From Apteryx mantelli (taxonomy: Eukaryota; Chordata; Aves; Apterygiformes; Apterygidae): a stretch of 64,000 nucleotides of DNA. Of this stretch, positions 46,520 through 59,539 are shown piece by piece (the stretch's first letter is position 1; each line of letters opens with the position of its first letter). The notes beneath the pieces are model-generated. The model worked only from the letters and a program-made list of their open reading frames with translations, searched no databases and was not told the origin of the DNA. Position numbers and translations under genes: made by a program. The DNA lies in NCBI RefSeq assembly GCF_036417845.1, contig NC_089990.1:4848001-4912000 (forward strand), read 5' to 3'.

Positions 46520-47220
46520 GCCTCTTAGGGGAACAGGCCATAATCATACCTGAGGCTTTAATATTTGTCACATGATGATTTCTTATTTTTGTGTCAAAGA
46601 ATGGGACAAAAATAGAAGGGGCAAATTTCTTTTTAAACCTCAGGGACAGTATGTGGACTTCTGCATTTCTACAGCAACATGCACATTAATAACATGCGCA
46701 CAAGGAGCTGAAAAACAATTATAGCAATCTAATATTAGAGATAAAAAGTAAGGCAAAGCAGGGGAATCAAGCATGTAATTTGTTCATTGTTCATTTAGCA
46801 GACTCAACATGAATATTTTTGTATCTGAGACTTGGACTCAGGGGAGTTATGTCATGCAGTCACGAAGCCTTTCTTTGAAAGAAGCTTTTGCATTAAAAAA
46901 CAAACAGTAACAACCAGAGCATTCTTCTAATGGATCACAGCTGAAGAGGAGCAGTTTCATTTCCAGCAAAAGAAACTGGTTAAGAGAACCAGTGGCTGTC
47001 TAAGCCATCTAGCCCTGTGTGATAATGAGATGGGTTATAAATAATGTCATTAATTCATGGGTCCTTTTAACACATGCCACTCCAGTTAACACACAAATCC
47101 CAAATCCCTTGATGCAAGATCCGCTGACCTCCTTGTTAAAGCATCTAATGGCATAAAGCCTGGTACGCCTATGCCTGCTAGCTAGAGCTCCAGATCAGGC
47201 ATAATAATAGGGCAATACTT
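46520..47220. promoter_or_regulatory. Strong candidate conserved non-coding block
   Basis: About 700 bases of AT-rich, repeat-free sequence after a GC-rich stretch. Words include TTTAATATTTGTCACATG near 46558, TGATTTCTTATTTTTGTG near 46577, CACATTAATAACATGC near 46681, GCAATCTAATATTAG near 46724, GTAATTTGTTCATTG near 46776 and ATGTCATTAATTCATGG near 47044. By appearance it is one of the best enhancer candidates in the window. Conservation is inferred. Confidence 0.38.
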
Positions 47221-49850
47221 CTGCTCCCGAGCTAAAAGGCTGAAGTATATCTACCACCAAAAAATAAGCCTTTCCTCCTGTTTTGCATCATCTTTCCCCA
47301 TTGTTGGAGTGTGTAACAGAGGTGGCACTGGCTTTAGCACGGGTTGCTCCTGGCCCGGCGTTCCCCCGCTTGAGCGGGAGGATGAATTTGCTGTAGCATG
47401 GGGATTTGTGGTGTCTTCCCCTTGCGCTAGCAGGCAGTGAGCCATGTGTTCAAGCTTCTTTGAATGCTGCCAGGAACATAATTCCTCTGTCACTTGATGG
47501 AAAAGAAACACTCTTTCTGGAGAGAAGTGATGAGGTGCTATGTTCTTCCTGGGATTATATGATAAGGGCCCTACATTTCAGCATGGAACATTGCTAGTGA
47601 ACAGGGTAGCACCGGAAGGAAAGGCAGAAGCAACCTTTTTCTTTTCCTTTTTTTCCTGTTTTTCTAATAGACCTCTGGAGAAATAAACTTTCCTCTGGAG
47701 AAAATAGTTGCCTTCAGTGAGCTCTGGCATTTCCAGCAAATGCATCCTGCCTCTCCACTTCCAGAGAGCTTCAGGATGTCAGTGCTGGAGACCTTTATCC
47801 AGCTGGCACAACAACCAAAGGAAACTACGTTTGCAGCCAGTGATTTAGTCTTTTGTCGTCTGTCAGCATTGCATGCAGTGTGAATAATATTTTTCCTGTT
47901 TCCGTATTAAGAGAGAGAAAGCATTGGATATTTTCAACAGGCAGACACACTACCTCTCTGCGATATTACAGCTTTTGTTGGTGACAGTTTCCATGGTATT
48001 TGTGTTCTCTCTTTCATTCTGAGAGTTAGCACAATTTCATCATCTCCAAAGACAGGGATTAAATTGCTCTTCTTGTTAGTAAATTAAAATCTGGCAATTT
48101 TGCGCTTTCCTAAATAATCTAATAAGGATGCTTCTGCTTTGATGGGGAGGCTTTTACTGTAGAACAATGTTTATAACGTAGGTAGAGGAATGTGATGAGC
48201 AGGAGTGCGTTGTTGGGAGAGCAAAGGTGCCTTGCACTGCCAGAGCTCAGCCTCCCCTTGATGGGCTCAGGAAAGGTGCTGCTGGTTTGAATGCAGAAAT
48301 TACCATTGAAGCCGACGGTAATTTCACCAGGGGCTTTGGACACTGCTGATTTTGATGTTGCTAGACTGGATCTCCTGTACGGTAGTGGAGCACAGAGCTG
48401 TGTCGGAGAGGTTGTGCTGCTCAACCCTTGCAAATGTGAAATGCTTACGAGAGCTAGAGCTTAAGGTGGAGCAGGAGATTTTTGCTGTGCCTCTCATGCA
48501 CTGGCTGTGCTGCCATAATTTGGCTGTGGCTGACAGAATTAACCACCCTGGAAAACCTCCTTCTGAAATGATCTCTAATTAGCCCAGCTATTGCTTGAAA
48601 ATAGCTATATAAAATGCATGCCGATGAGTCAGAGCAATATGATGATGAACAGTAAATGGGACAAGTGCTGCCTCCAGCTGATCGATGTTTTGGGGGATTT
48701 CATTTGTCAAGACATCTTCCTGGAGGTTAAGCCACGGAGCTGGAGCAACCTGAAGGACTAGCTGGAATTAAGGTTCCTGCATCCTTTGCAATTAATTCCC
48801 TGGCACTGAACTCTGCGTGCTCCTGACGGAGGCCTCAGGCTTCTTCTGTATCCCTGACGTGGCCAGGCTTCAACCTGCCTGCACCGAGGGATCATTGCTG
48901 TAGGGGGGACAGTTACTACAAAGCCTAATCCTGCAGTTGTCTGGGACTAGGTCACTGAAATCACATCAGCATTTGCTTGTACAGAGATGGAAAGATCAAA
49001 CGCATGTTGGAAAACCTCCCTGCCAGAAGTTTGTGGGGGGAAATTCTGATCCAAAACTGCTTGCCAAGCCCAAATGTTCCAAAATCATGATGTTGACTTA
49101 AAATCATGAGTTTTAAGAAGTAATCTATCTGGAGTTATTTCTTCTTGTTTTCTAGCATTTAAGTTTTCAGAGTGCAAGTTTTGGGGCTGTCTTCTGAGTT
49201 TATTCGGGAAGTGAAGAAGTCGCTGAGATGCCCCTGCAGTCACCTGTCCCCAGGAGCTGCAGCTCCAAGGCTCGTATCGAGTAGCAAAAGGCTGGGGGAA
49301 AGCACAGGGTTTCATAGCCGGTTTATCCAGCTGTGGCAGGTAAAGCATTCCCAGCAGCAGCAAGGAAGTGCTACTGGTGCTGCACAAGAGACATTGCAAT
49401 ATTCTTTACAATTCCCAGTGCCCACATTCAAAAAAAAAAAGATGGATTCAGAAATGCCTAGAAGAAATGTGGAGAGCGAGGGTCGAAGAGGCCTGTTTGG
49501 GCACCCCGAGGACTAGGGCAAGAGGGGTAGAGAGGGAGGTGGATTGGCATTTTGGGCTGAGGAGCTGAAAGTCAACCTAAGAGGCTTCTCTGAAACCATC
49601 CCAAAGTTGCAAATGTCTGTGAAATATCTACAGATGCCTCCTTATGTAGGGTTATTCCCTTTTAAATCTATGCTTAAATGATCTGGTTTTGTAAGAAGGC
49701 TGTGCTGGCTGGGCAGCGCTAGCTTGCAACATTAGTGCTGCTGCTCCTCGTCGTGCTAGGATCAGGATGACTTTGTGCATCAGGCTGAGGACTAAGGCCA
49801 TAAGAAATGTTTAATTCCTGGTCCTGCCTCAGCAGTTTCTCTGTGAATTA
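47221..49850. other. Non-coding stretch with acceptor-like site
   Basis: A pyrimidine tract at 47635-47670, ending in CTAATAG, resembles a splice acceptor. It is followed by a 21-base-spaced repeat of CCTCTGGAGAAA (near 47672 and 47692) that contains AATAAA. The 48040-48130 part is AT-rich. An A11 run lies at 49430-49440. Frames up to 114 codons have no recognisable domain. Confidence 0.55.
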
Positions 49851-50560
49851 GGTGAGACATTTATTTTTTACTGTGTTTACAATATGGTCTTGAGGACAAA
49901 AGGACCTTGCCTTCATGTCAGCTGCGGACCTACCTTGGCCCTCTGCTATTGGTCCTAGAGAGTGTGCATCTGCAAGTGGCATAAAATGCATATAGCTTCT
50001 TCTGGAAGAAATTAAAATGGCTCTTTTATGTTGGTAGATGTCAGCCACCAACTGCACTATAAATATAACTTTAATGCTTAAAAAAAGGCAATAATCACCT
50101 TTATGCTTGCTTAATAGCATCATTTTAAAATGACTTACTGACATCATATATTACTTTCTTCCCCTACAGTAAATGGCCTCTCCCTGCTGTATTTTATTAC
50201 TTATTGTAAATTCAGTCAAGCAGTGTATTTTGCTTTCAGCAAGGTATTCTCGGTTACTTCTTCTGTCCAGGATAAATTGAGATAAATTTTGTCTGTGCCT
50301 GGCTTTTGCTTATGGCATCTATCTTTGCTCATGAAAAGTTACAGCCTGAGTTGGACGGGACTTGAGAAATGACAATATTGTAGTGCCGAGAGTTACAGAT
50401 CAGCGGTCTGCAGCCAAGCCGTGTACAGAGGGCTCACTGAAGCAGCCAGGAGTTTAATAGGAAGGGAAAAATACAAAGAAATGTGATGGATTCTCTGGTG
50501 TTTATCCTGATAAAGTTGTAAGTACATTACAAGGAAGTGACACTAGTTTACCGTGCCATT
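49851..50560. other. AT-rich non-coding stretch
   Basis: AT-rich with TTTTATTACTTATTG near 50192 and CTTTAATGCTTAAAAAAAGG near 50071, possibly regulatory. A string near 50352 faintly resembles the reverse of a CR1 tail but is too short to call. No gene was recognised. Confidence 0.55.
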
Positions 50561-52120
50561 GTAAGATTATATAGTGGAGTATCACCCCAGGTTGTCACCA
50601 GTTACCTTCTTTGCCATCAGAGATCTATGGATTTATTGCCAGAGCTGTAGAAAAGTGATTTTTTTTTTTTTGGATGAAACTTCAAATAAAAGTGATCTCC
50701 CCATGCCTTTGCTGCCAATTCTGCGCTCCCAAGGCTTAGCAAACTTCAGAGCTGTGGCTACCATGATGTCAAATCAAACTAAAGCCACAAGGTTGTCACC
50801 AAAGTTGTTCCCGTAGGAGCTGCGGTGGCCCTGTGAAAACTGCTCGATTTTTGGTTTTTACAACCATGGGGGGGTTATAGCCAGCCTCGGCCTCCACGGG
50901 CTGCAGCTGCTCCCCAGCGGCAGTAGCGCGGAATTGGGGAAAAGCAGGGGCTGTTCCTGTCTGGGTCCTCAGCACGTAAGCCTGGGTGCGCCGGCGGCCG
51001 TTGACTTGCTGTTGGTCACTCGTGTTTTGTCTAGAAGTGTCTATAGAGGCAAACTGAAAGATCATTTTGGATTTGTATTGAGTTTTAAACTGGACAAGGG
51101 CGCGACTTCCACGTTACAAGGGGAAAATGTCACCTTTTAGCCCAAAGTGAGTTTTCCATGCCAGGTTACAAAACGCAGGTAATGAACTCTGCAGGCTTTT
51201 AATTATGGCAGCAGAAGCCTGGCGTAGCTGCGTGACCTAAGAGGCAATCCGCTCTTTGGTGCAAATCCCCGTCGCAGCCGTTTCTGCGGTCTCAGGCGAA
51301 CGGGGGATCCTGCCGGGAGCTTCTGCTCATCTTGCGTCGGAGTGATTCAGAACACGCGTTGGGGTACGTCTGGGCATTGCTGGAAACCCCTTCAGACCTG
51401 ACAGTCTGTGAAGCGAACCGGGGTGTTAGAGCCTGCCGTGTTTCCAGCTCCCTCTGTGAGTGCTGGCAATCCAGTCCATGAATTCCGCTTATTTTGTTGT
51501 ATTACCGTTGGAAAGCCAGGTCTGCGTGCTAGAGGAGACCAGGGTGGTTGCGGAGGGAGATGCTTGTGCTTTTATGGCCCATCTCTGTTGGCTAACCACT
51601 ATAAAACCTGTGAAGTTTATTTCATCCACATAAGCGGCTGTGAAAAGAGAACCATTTCCTCCAGAGCTTTTACCACTCTGTAAGTAAAATCAATTGATTT
51701 TTAGATCAGGGGGCTGAGAGTTGAAAGCCAGTTGGGATGGATTTTGTTTAACTTCCTTATTTAAATAGTTCATGCTGTTTGAATACTTGTACTTGCCTTT
51801 TTATTAGCTCAACTACGTTAGCTGTTTGTATGTCTCTATTTCATAGTGTTGAAAAAAATGACGAAGCCGGCGATCAGGATTGCAAATAGGCATTAGTCGG
51901 CATCACCTCTCGGCCACTGCAGCTTGACTTCTCGCTTTTCCCCAGGGATTTGCTCTCAGCGCCAGGCTTGGGGGTGAGCCGGCATGCGGAGAGCTGGCGT
52001 TAGGGCCGAAGAGCAGGGCGCGGAGGAAGCTCTGAAGCACCGCGAAGCACCGAGGAAGCGTGACCTGGTCTACGCCAGCACACAGAGAAATGCAGGCACT
52101 GTGAGAAGGGAGGTTTCAGC
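50561..52120. other. Non-coding stretch with CpG-raised patches
   Basis: A T13 run lies at 50659-50671. CpG is raised at 50880-51000, 51240-51420 and 51870-52080. The 51670-51850 part is AT-rich with AAATCAATTGATTTTTAG near 51687. Frames up to 91 codons have no recognisable domain. No transposon was recognised. Confidence 0.55.
50659..50671. repeat. T13 homopolymer
   Basis: Thirteen T residues, with no adjacent transposon structure that would make it a tail. Confidence 0.9.
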
Positions 52121-54900
52121 GTATCCCACGGCAAAGCCAAGGAGGAGCGGGGCTAGGCATGAAAACCTTAGATCGTGGAGTGCCACTGGGGCATTTTGCC
52201 CTCTTTGCAGACCTTTCTCCTGACTTCACCTGCAGTCAGAGCCTTCTGCGCTGTCAAGAGCGCCAGGAGTTGACCCTGAGCTGGCATTACCTTGCACTAA
52301 CCCTGCACACCGCTAAAACAGCGAGGCTGCCAAGGGCAAGGTCACTCCTGATGCTTTCAAAGCCAATTAGGACTTACAGAGCGCTAAGCTCAGATTTCTT
52401 CGAGCCATTTCCTTTTATTGATCAGACACATTTTTATTTCCAGATTGCTCCCTCTTGGGAACCATCCAGATTTCATAGTGCGAAGGACTCTGTAAAATGT
52501 AATGATTCAGCACTCCCAGAGTGGCCGTCTGCAGATTTTGTTAACCATGCAAGCTGCGCTTAAGATGGAAGACCAGGCTTGAAGAGCCCCATCATATGCC
52601 TGATGTTCTTCTGAAAGATTTTGCCTATTTGCATTTCCCTCTTGTGCTATTTAAAATCAAAACACAGCCTTTTCCTCTTTCGTGGTTAACTCCTAGGATT
52701 TTCCTGTAGGGGAGATTCCTTCCCAACACATAACAGAGTTCAGCCATTCAGACAGTGCAGGCACTGATGCTTAACTAACTCTTCTTCCAAAAATCTCCAT
52801 ACACATTGGCAAGTTTTTCCCTGTGGCCAATCAATCTAAAAACGGGCACTTCAGGCATGAAGCTGGTGTTCACCCTCACCCAGCGAGTGCAGCAGAACTA
52901 CACGCTCTGCTGGCTCTGGGTGCACACATGCATTTCTTGAAGACTGTAGCTTGAGCAAAACAACTTTGCAGACAATTTAATGCCTTTCTGCAGAGGAAAG
53001 ATATATTATTTTTGCCTCAACTGTATGAGAGGCTTAAAATCCAAAGAAAGGAAATACAGTGATTCTGGATCAATGGAGAAAAATATACAGTAAATGCTTT
53101 AGTATGTTTTGCAATAAAAAGAGCCCTCATACCTTATAAATACAGATGCTTAGCTTATCATGTGCATGCAGTCGGTCGTCCAGTATCCACGAGATGCTTG
53201 AAAGGCAAACAGCTGAGCAGGTCTGAAACCCCTGAAGCTGTCTTTGTATGTATTTCTCCTGCTTGCTGAGATTTCTTGGACTGGGAATGACTCTGAGAAG
53301 AGCCATCATCAGTGCCCTAGACCTGGGAGCACTGGAGAATGCACGGTGTAGAAACCTAAGCTGGCAAAATTTGGATGATGGCAATCCATGCAGTCACACC
53401 TCATTAGAGGATGGCCGGGAATGAGTACGGGGAGAAAAGGTAGACTAATTGCAAACACCTCATTTCTTTTGGAAATCAGATTAAACGTCTTCCCAGCACA
53501 TACAGACTCCGTGCTAGCAACTCCGAATATCCGCAAGAGAAGAACGGCAGCCTGCAAAGTCGAGCACTGAGGGGGATGCTGAGAGCTGCTGGGAGCTGGA
53601 GGCTTTCCCCAGCTGCAGCCAAGCCTGAATTTCCCTTATTTCCATCGTTCTTCTTTTCAGTCTTCTGCCATCACCTGGAGATGCTAGAGGGTGTCAAAGG
53701 CTCTTTGCAAGGCCTGGGGCCTCCCTCTGCTCTGGAAGAAGTGCAGGCAGTGCCTTGTATTTTGATGTGACATACTGTATTTCTGTACATCATAGAAACA
53801 GAGAAATTTTTATTTGACTGGCAAGTGCAAGTTGTGAATTACTGTGCTTTTCAAGTATTTATTCCCCTGGCCTTGCCTGCGAGCCAAGAAGGAATTGATC
53901 CAAGCAGGATTCTCCCTTTGCTTACCCAAGGCTCCCATTCCTCCTTGAAAATACTTTTTCAAGTTAAATTTCTTTTGAAAAACAATACCTCTGAGTAAGG
54001 GAATAGAGAATATATAATGAAATATGAAAAGATTTCTGTGGAATCCAACACATTGTTGTGTTCCGGTTGCTCTCCTTGCCTTTGTTCCATCACCTTTCTC
54101 CCTCCAACCTCCTTGTTTGTTCTTTTTCTTTTTGACTGCCTGCTTTCACATTCATCTTGATTTTCCTCCAGTCTCTTAATGCTGTGTCTGTTCCTTGAAT
54201 TTACTATAGTCTGACATTCTGTTTCATGAGTCACTGCTGGGGATAGAGCTTGAAGTAGATCAAATCGCATAAACCAGTTCTTACAACTCCCTAAAACTAA
54301 TTTGAGTTCACGCTTTTTCCCCTGATGCAGCTATGTGGATTCTTTCCTCCACATACTCCCCCCAAAAGATAATAAAATAAATATTTATTGCACATGGTAA
54401 TGACTACATGCTAGGGATAGGAGGACCTGCAACAACTTTCCTTTTCCCTCTGCATGGGTGCTAGGCTTACACACCACGAAAAGTCTGGAACATGCATCTC
54501 CTTCCTCAGAAGGTGTCTCAAATCCTTTTTTTCCTCAATTAATTTTAAGTCAAACTTTATGACCCACAGTGAGGAAATTAAATGTTAGCAAACTGAGTAT
54601 GCATCCCCACTTACATCATTATCAGTGAAATGTTGCATGGCAGCAACAGTGAATTCCCAGCATTTCTCTGGCCAGAGATTACTTTTCCTTCCACTGTCTG
54701 CTATCATGCTTTGTTGAACCTGTTTTCTCTAATACAGCATGAATAATGATGGTGCTTAGAGGAATGCATGCTCACCAGACACCAGCTAAATTCTCCATAC
54801 AACTCCACTTTGCTCTGGTGTTTAATCACCTTCAGAAATTGTTTGTAGCTTTTATATGCTACTAAGAATATTAGCCTTTATATAACTTTATGCCATGGTG
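52121..54900. other. Non-coding stretch, AT-rich in parts
   Basis: The plus-strand frame 52159-52563 (134 codons) overlaps a repeat-poor segment and shows no domain. The 52600-53150 and 54280-54900 parts are AT-rich and could hold regulatory elements (for example AAAATAAATATTTATTGC near 54374). The minus-strand frame 53959-54270 is lysine/arginine-rich from a C/T-rich tract. No gene was recognised. Confidence 0.55.
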
Positions 54901-56429
54901 GTGAGAGATGATTAAGCTGGCAAGGATTTCTTGTTGTGGTGTCATCATAATTTTCATTAGTACAGTGAATTATGACAGCTTGTTCTCTGCTCAAATTGAT
55001 GTGATTACTCCTTGGAAAGCCTGGCATGTTTCACTAACACCTGACATCTGGAAGAGAAAGGTGGGAGGCAAAGTAAGCTTGCCAAGTCGCTGCATGCTAT
55101 GTGCCCAGGGGCCCCCCGTTCGCTCCTGCAGCCACCGTGGCCAAGAGGAATGACCTCGGCTGGTCAGTGGTGCTCGTGCCATTCCTGCAACGATCAAACA
55201 GATAGCTTTTGTGATTAGTGATGGAAAATATCGTGGAAGTGTGTTGTGCTGAACAGGCAATGACTGAAATTAGCAGCACTTCCTACTTAAACTAAGGCTA
55301 CGCATAGGAAGCAGCTGTGTACGACCAACTGGAAACCTGTATCAGAAGAGCAATGGCTGTTGTTACAGGTGGCTAAAGGGAAGATCGTTCTACCAGCAAA
55401 ACTGCAAAGGGACGAGTTTCTAGCTCATCTGATGCCCCCTCTAATGGAGGCTGGACCCTAATCCAGTGAGGAAGAGGATGGGCACTGCTATCCCGTGACT
55501 CTGGTCCAGCTCGGCTGCAGGATATGGCCCAAATGTGAGCAGCCGCCACCTCCTCCTTGCTCTCCCTTTTGAGGAGGCTGACAATGTCGGATTGCTTTTG
55601 CACCAGTGGCAGAAGGAGCCACAGAGGGTAAGGCAGTTCACGGTGGAAGTGACTTTTCCTTGCGCTACGGGAGAAACTCCTATTCGGCAGCATTAAGGCT
55701 CTCAGCAGCAGCTCCAAATGCAGCTTGCTGGCGATGTTTTTTCGTGTAGACAGATATATTCCAGCAGTCATCACTGGTAATGAATCTTTTCGCAGTGATC
55801 TTGTTCCCTGCGGAGCCAGCAAGCACCACGCACTTCCAGTGCTATGAGTGTCCGACGGGAAAATCTGATTTGCGCTTCCACCATTAAGCTTCTCTTTCCA
55901 GCGCTGAAAATTATGCTGGGTGACATTACGCAGCCAGGCTCCATAAAGCAATGTAGACAAGACTGTCAGATCGCTGCCTCGGCAGGATAATCTGCTCTGA
56001 CACTGTGGAAGTCGCTGCAAAAACAAAACCCAGCGTCCTTTCCGTGGCCCTGACCCAGCCAGGGATGGGCACGTGCCAGCAGCCTCCCCGCGTCCCCCAG
56101 CGTGCCGTACGCGGGACATCAGTGCACAGAGTCTCACCTGCCCACACGTTTCCAAGCAGAGCCAAAGCTCTTCCAAAGCAACCGTTGTTTGGGGGATTTG
56201 GGGCTGTTTGCAGTGCCTGCGCCTGTGTGGGGCTGCAAGGCAGGCGTGCGGGCACCGTGGGAGACCCGCGCTCCTGCCAGGGGCTGCAAACCCTTGGCAG
56301 AGCATCCAGCAAAGCTCACGTGCAGTTCGGAAAATGCACAACTTTCACAACTTGACTTCCAACTTTTCTTACAACAGTTAGGCCTTGTGTGCCGTTATCA
56401 GAGATATTCTCCATACAGCCGTGTATTAA
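54901..56429. other. Stretch containing the longest open frame, no gene supported
   Basis: The minus strand is open from 56341 (TTG) to a stop at 55373-55375, 322 codons, or 310 from the first ATG at 56305. An in-frame stop lies just upstream of the TTG. The predicted chain is rich in cysteine, tryptophan and arginine, with no domain, signal peptide or splice context that I recognise. Other frames overlap it on the plus strand (56005-56437). I treat it as probably fortuitous. Confidence 0.5.
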
Positions 56430-56880
56430 ACCGTTAAGTAAGTAACCCAAACCCATTAATCACTAGCATATTTCTTTCTACTGTACCAGCCGAGGATTAC
56501 TTCCATGCTTATTTTAATGGATTGCTCAGCTATGAACGATTTTAAGGTGAAAGGTCTTGCAAGGCTCTTTTTATAAGCTTTCTGAAATCTAATCCGTCAT
56601 TAACTTCCATATGTCTTGCACAGCACTAGGCTAATGTAATGCATCCCCGCATAAATCCCCCTCTGATAAAATTATCCTGGGTATTACAAAAACTCAAAGC
56701 ATCGTTGTTAAATAAGTGTGCCTTTTTCAGATGTCTCCCTAGCTGAGACAAAAACCCAGTATCTTCAAGACGATTTGTTTTTGCTTAGTTACCTGGATTA
56801 GGGAATTTATGACACCTGGCATCTCCTGTGTCAGCAAATGTCACAGACAGAAGTGGCTTTTTTAATGAGAGCTCTTAATA
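56430..56880. promoter_or_regulatory. Candidate conserved non-coding element
   Basis: AT-rich and repeat-free. Words include CCCATTAATCACTAGC near 56453, TGCTTATTTTAATGGATTG near 56507, CCGTCATTAACTTCC near 56594, GGCTAATGTAATGC near 56628 and GATAAAATTATCCTGG near 56664. The homeodomain word density suggests an enhancer. Conservation not tested. Confidence 0.36.
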
Positions 56881-58307
56881 GAGAACAACAAGCTTCCTAC
56901 CCAGGCTGAATTTTTGGCCCCAGTTCCAGCGTCTTTCCTCCCACAAGCCAACCGGCTCCCTCCGACATTATGTAAAACACCCACACGGTTCCTTTGCTCT
57001 TTCGTCACTGTTTCCCCAAATAATTTTGGTATTCTCTGCTATCCGGTATGTACAACCACCAGTCTAAGCACCAACAGTATTTCACTTTTGATGTGCTGCA
57101 GAAAGATCAGCACGGGGCAGCTGGAGCACAGCAGCAATACTGTTGTGTTGCTGGTTACTGAGTCATGATTTCCCCCAAAAGAGAGACAAAATGGGATTAT
57201 CAGGCTAATTCTATTACGTACCACAGCTGTATCCTGAGCTAAGACTAGACATCTTTTTCCCTTCTTTATCCTTGAGTCACCAACAGTTTTCCTGTAAATG
57301 GTGAGAGAAGGACAACGTGAGAAGCCTGCTGGCTCTACCGTGGTATTTGTTGAGTCAGGGGAAAGTTTGCATCCCGATACAGAGCCTAAGAAATGCAGGC
57401 ACAAATCTGATTTTTCAAGTAGTACAAGAAAAGCTTGAAAATACAAGGAAGAGATGCTGTCAGCCTGTCAAAAGTACACTACAATGCATGCAAAAGTATA
57501 GAAGAGGAGATAAACTGGAAGGAAGACCTGTTAGCACAGTGGCAAAAAATATGGTAATGGAAAAAGTCTTATATGTGAAGTCATATGCAATATTTGTGGC
57601 AATAGAAATCATAGTATCAAAGCCTGTGGACAGGAAAAGGCAAGAAAAAATATATGGTACGTTAACTGCGTGGTGATTCAGACAGTGAGACTGTGCAGGT
57701 GTCTGACATTATCCAGCGCAAAACAGCAAAAACAAATTGTGTACATTAAAAGTGAGCTTCAGGTGCAAAAATCAAGTAGAGTAGCAGCAAGAAAAGAGGA
57801 AACAACACCTATTGAGCCACTAACGGGGGCCACTTTTGACCAGAAGAGGAGAAGGAACCTGGAAACCAGGTACACAAGGCAAAGGAGCTGCAAGGCGGGG
57901 TGTTTTTAAGGAAACCAAGGGTATGCGTATGGGGACAAAGGCCAAAAAAACAGCACTGCCAAAAGATGAGCGAACAGGGTAGGAGCAGACCTTTTTGATG
58001 CGGCTGCGTGATCGCTGTGTTATGGCAGGTTTCCCCGTGCTGGGGACGAGCAGGAGGCGGTTTAGCGAGCGAGATGCAGCAGTTCGCGCGATTTGGGGTA
58101 GGTTACCTGCGGTGAGTCTGACTAACTTACCTGAGAATAAGTAAGTCAAATAGCTGCTAATGCAGCTCTATCGCATTTGTATTATACCAAAGCCAACTGT
58201 AAAGCAAAGCTGAGCCAGCGGTTCAGGCTTAAGGAAGGCTGCCGAAAGCAAAGACAGACATGAATTTATAGAGAAACCAAGGGCTTCGGAAACCTTCTTT
58301 CAAGTGA
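56881..58307. other. Non-coding stretch, purine-rich in the middle
   Basis: The 57420-57900 part is A/G-rich and open in one plus frame (57317-57676, 119 codons) and again at 57670-57909. The lysine/arginine-rich products show no domain. An old retroelement is possible but no family motif was seen. The 58000-58140 part has several CpG. Confidence 0.5.
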
Positions 58308-58320
58308 TTTTTTTTTTTTT
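58308..58320. repeat. T13 homopolymer
   Basis: Thirteen T residues in AT-rich context. No retroelement body recognised on either side. Confidence 0.9.
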
Positions 58321-59539
58321 AATCTAACATGTCTGTCACCTTAAAGTCCTTGAGCACCATCACCAGTACAGCTGCACAGTGCATGAAAGGAATACAGAAT
58401 TCACCTTTGGCTGTATATGTATCACCTTCTCAAAGCTTATCTGTGTTTCTGAGTGCTAAGATATTTCAGGTATTTCCAAAATTATGAGGTGCCAAAGTAC
58501 CCAAAGACAGGCCAAGACGAAGGCTTTTGAAGTCACATGAGGGTACAAGGAATCACTCCCTTTTGTGGTGTGTGGGCTCAAATTCTGAGGTCCATCAAGC
58601 AAAGCTCCCCTTGGTATCCAAGGTTCGTTTAGGTAGGCTGATTTGTTTTAAGTTAATAAAACCGCACAGAATTGAGATATGTTTTAGTTTTGTTTTTTTC
58701 CCCCAGCAAGTGGAACAGAAGTGTCATTAACTCCCAGATGACATGAGCCGATTAACTGGCCCTACCTGCCCCTCTTTGCCGCTACGAGCTCGGCTCAGAC
58801 CCTTGGTGCTGGGACTGACGGAGAGCAGGAACCGAGCTGGGGCGCTGCGAGGCTGATTTCAGTATCCTTGCTGGGACTTCAGCAGCTTCAGCTGTGCCTC
58901 TGAACGCTGCAGGGCAAGTTTTCCTCCAGCGTTTCTTGACCATAATGACCCCAAAGTTACAGCAAAGTGAACCAGCAGCCAGGGCTGCCCTGCCTGGCCA
59001 TGCCAGGGGGAAAGGAGCTGCTCTCCCCACCAGGCTTTCTAATATAAGGCACATGATAATTTTTGAAAAGACAAGCTGTCAGCCAGGTTTCCCAAGCCAC
59101 TATGTTTTCAAGCAGAAGTGCTTGTTTTCTCTCCAGGTTACCATTAAGGACAAGAGTCAAATCACGTATTTGAACTAATATTACAGAGAATGATGTGACC
59201 AGAATAGATATTCAGGCTTCATGGCCTTAAATGATTTATGCAGAGCCTACCTCCATCCCTCCCCCTGCATTTCCTCATCGGTGCTGACATTTCTTCGTGA
59301 ATATTTAAGGTAACGTCTGCTTTAATCTCTTGTGCAAAATCAAACCCAAGCACACAAAACAGTACCACGGGCATTGTGTATTGCTCACAGTTTTTACATT
59401 CAAGGGACGAGAGCCTCCCACGATACCTCCCATTATATCTTTTGGAAGAAAAGCAATGCTGCAAGTGCTCCTAAGATTATTAATAATATAAAAATTTCAA
59501 TCGCACAAAGCCATGAATATACGCTCACATGAAGTTGGG
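58321..59539. other. Non-coding stretch, no gene seen
   Basis: Mixed to AT-rich sequence. Short frames (58782-59178) on opposite strands overlap and have no recognisable domain. The 59450-59530 part is AT-rich with GATTATTAATAATATAAAAATTTC near 59475. No transposon was recognised. Confidence 0.55.

Noticed and set aside
50346..50372. Possible reversed CR1 tail (GTTGGACGGGACTTGAG)
   Set aside because: Fewer than 25 bases are similar and the flanking text does not continue the CR1 pattern.
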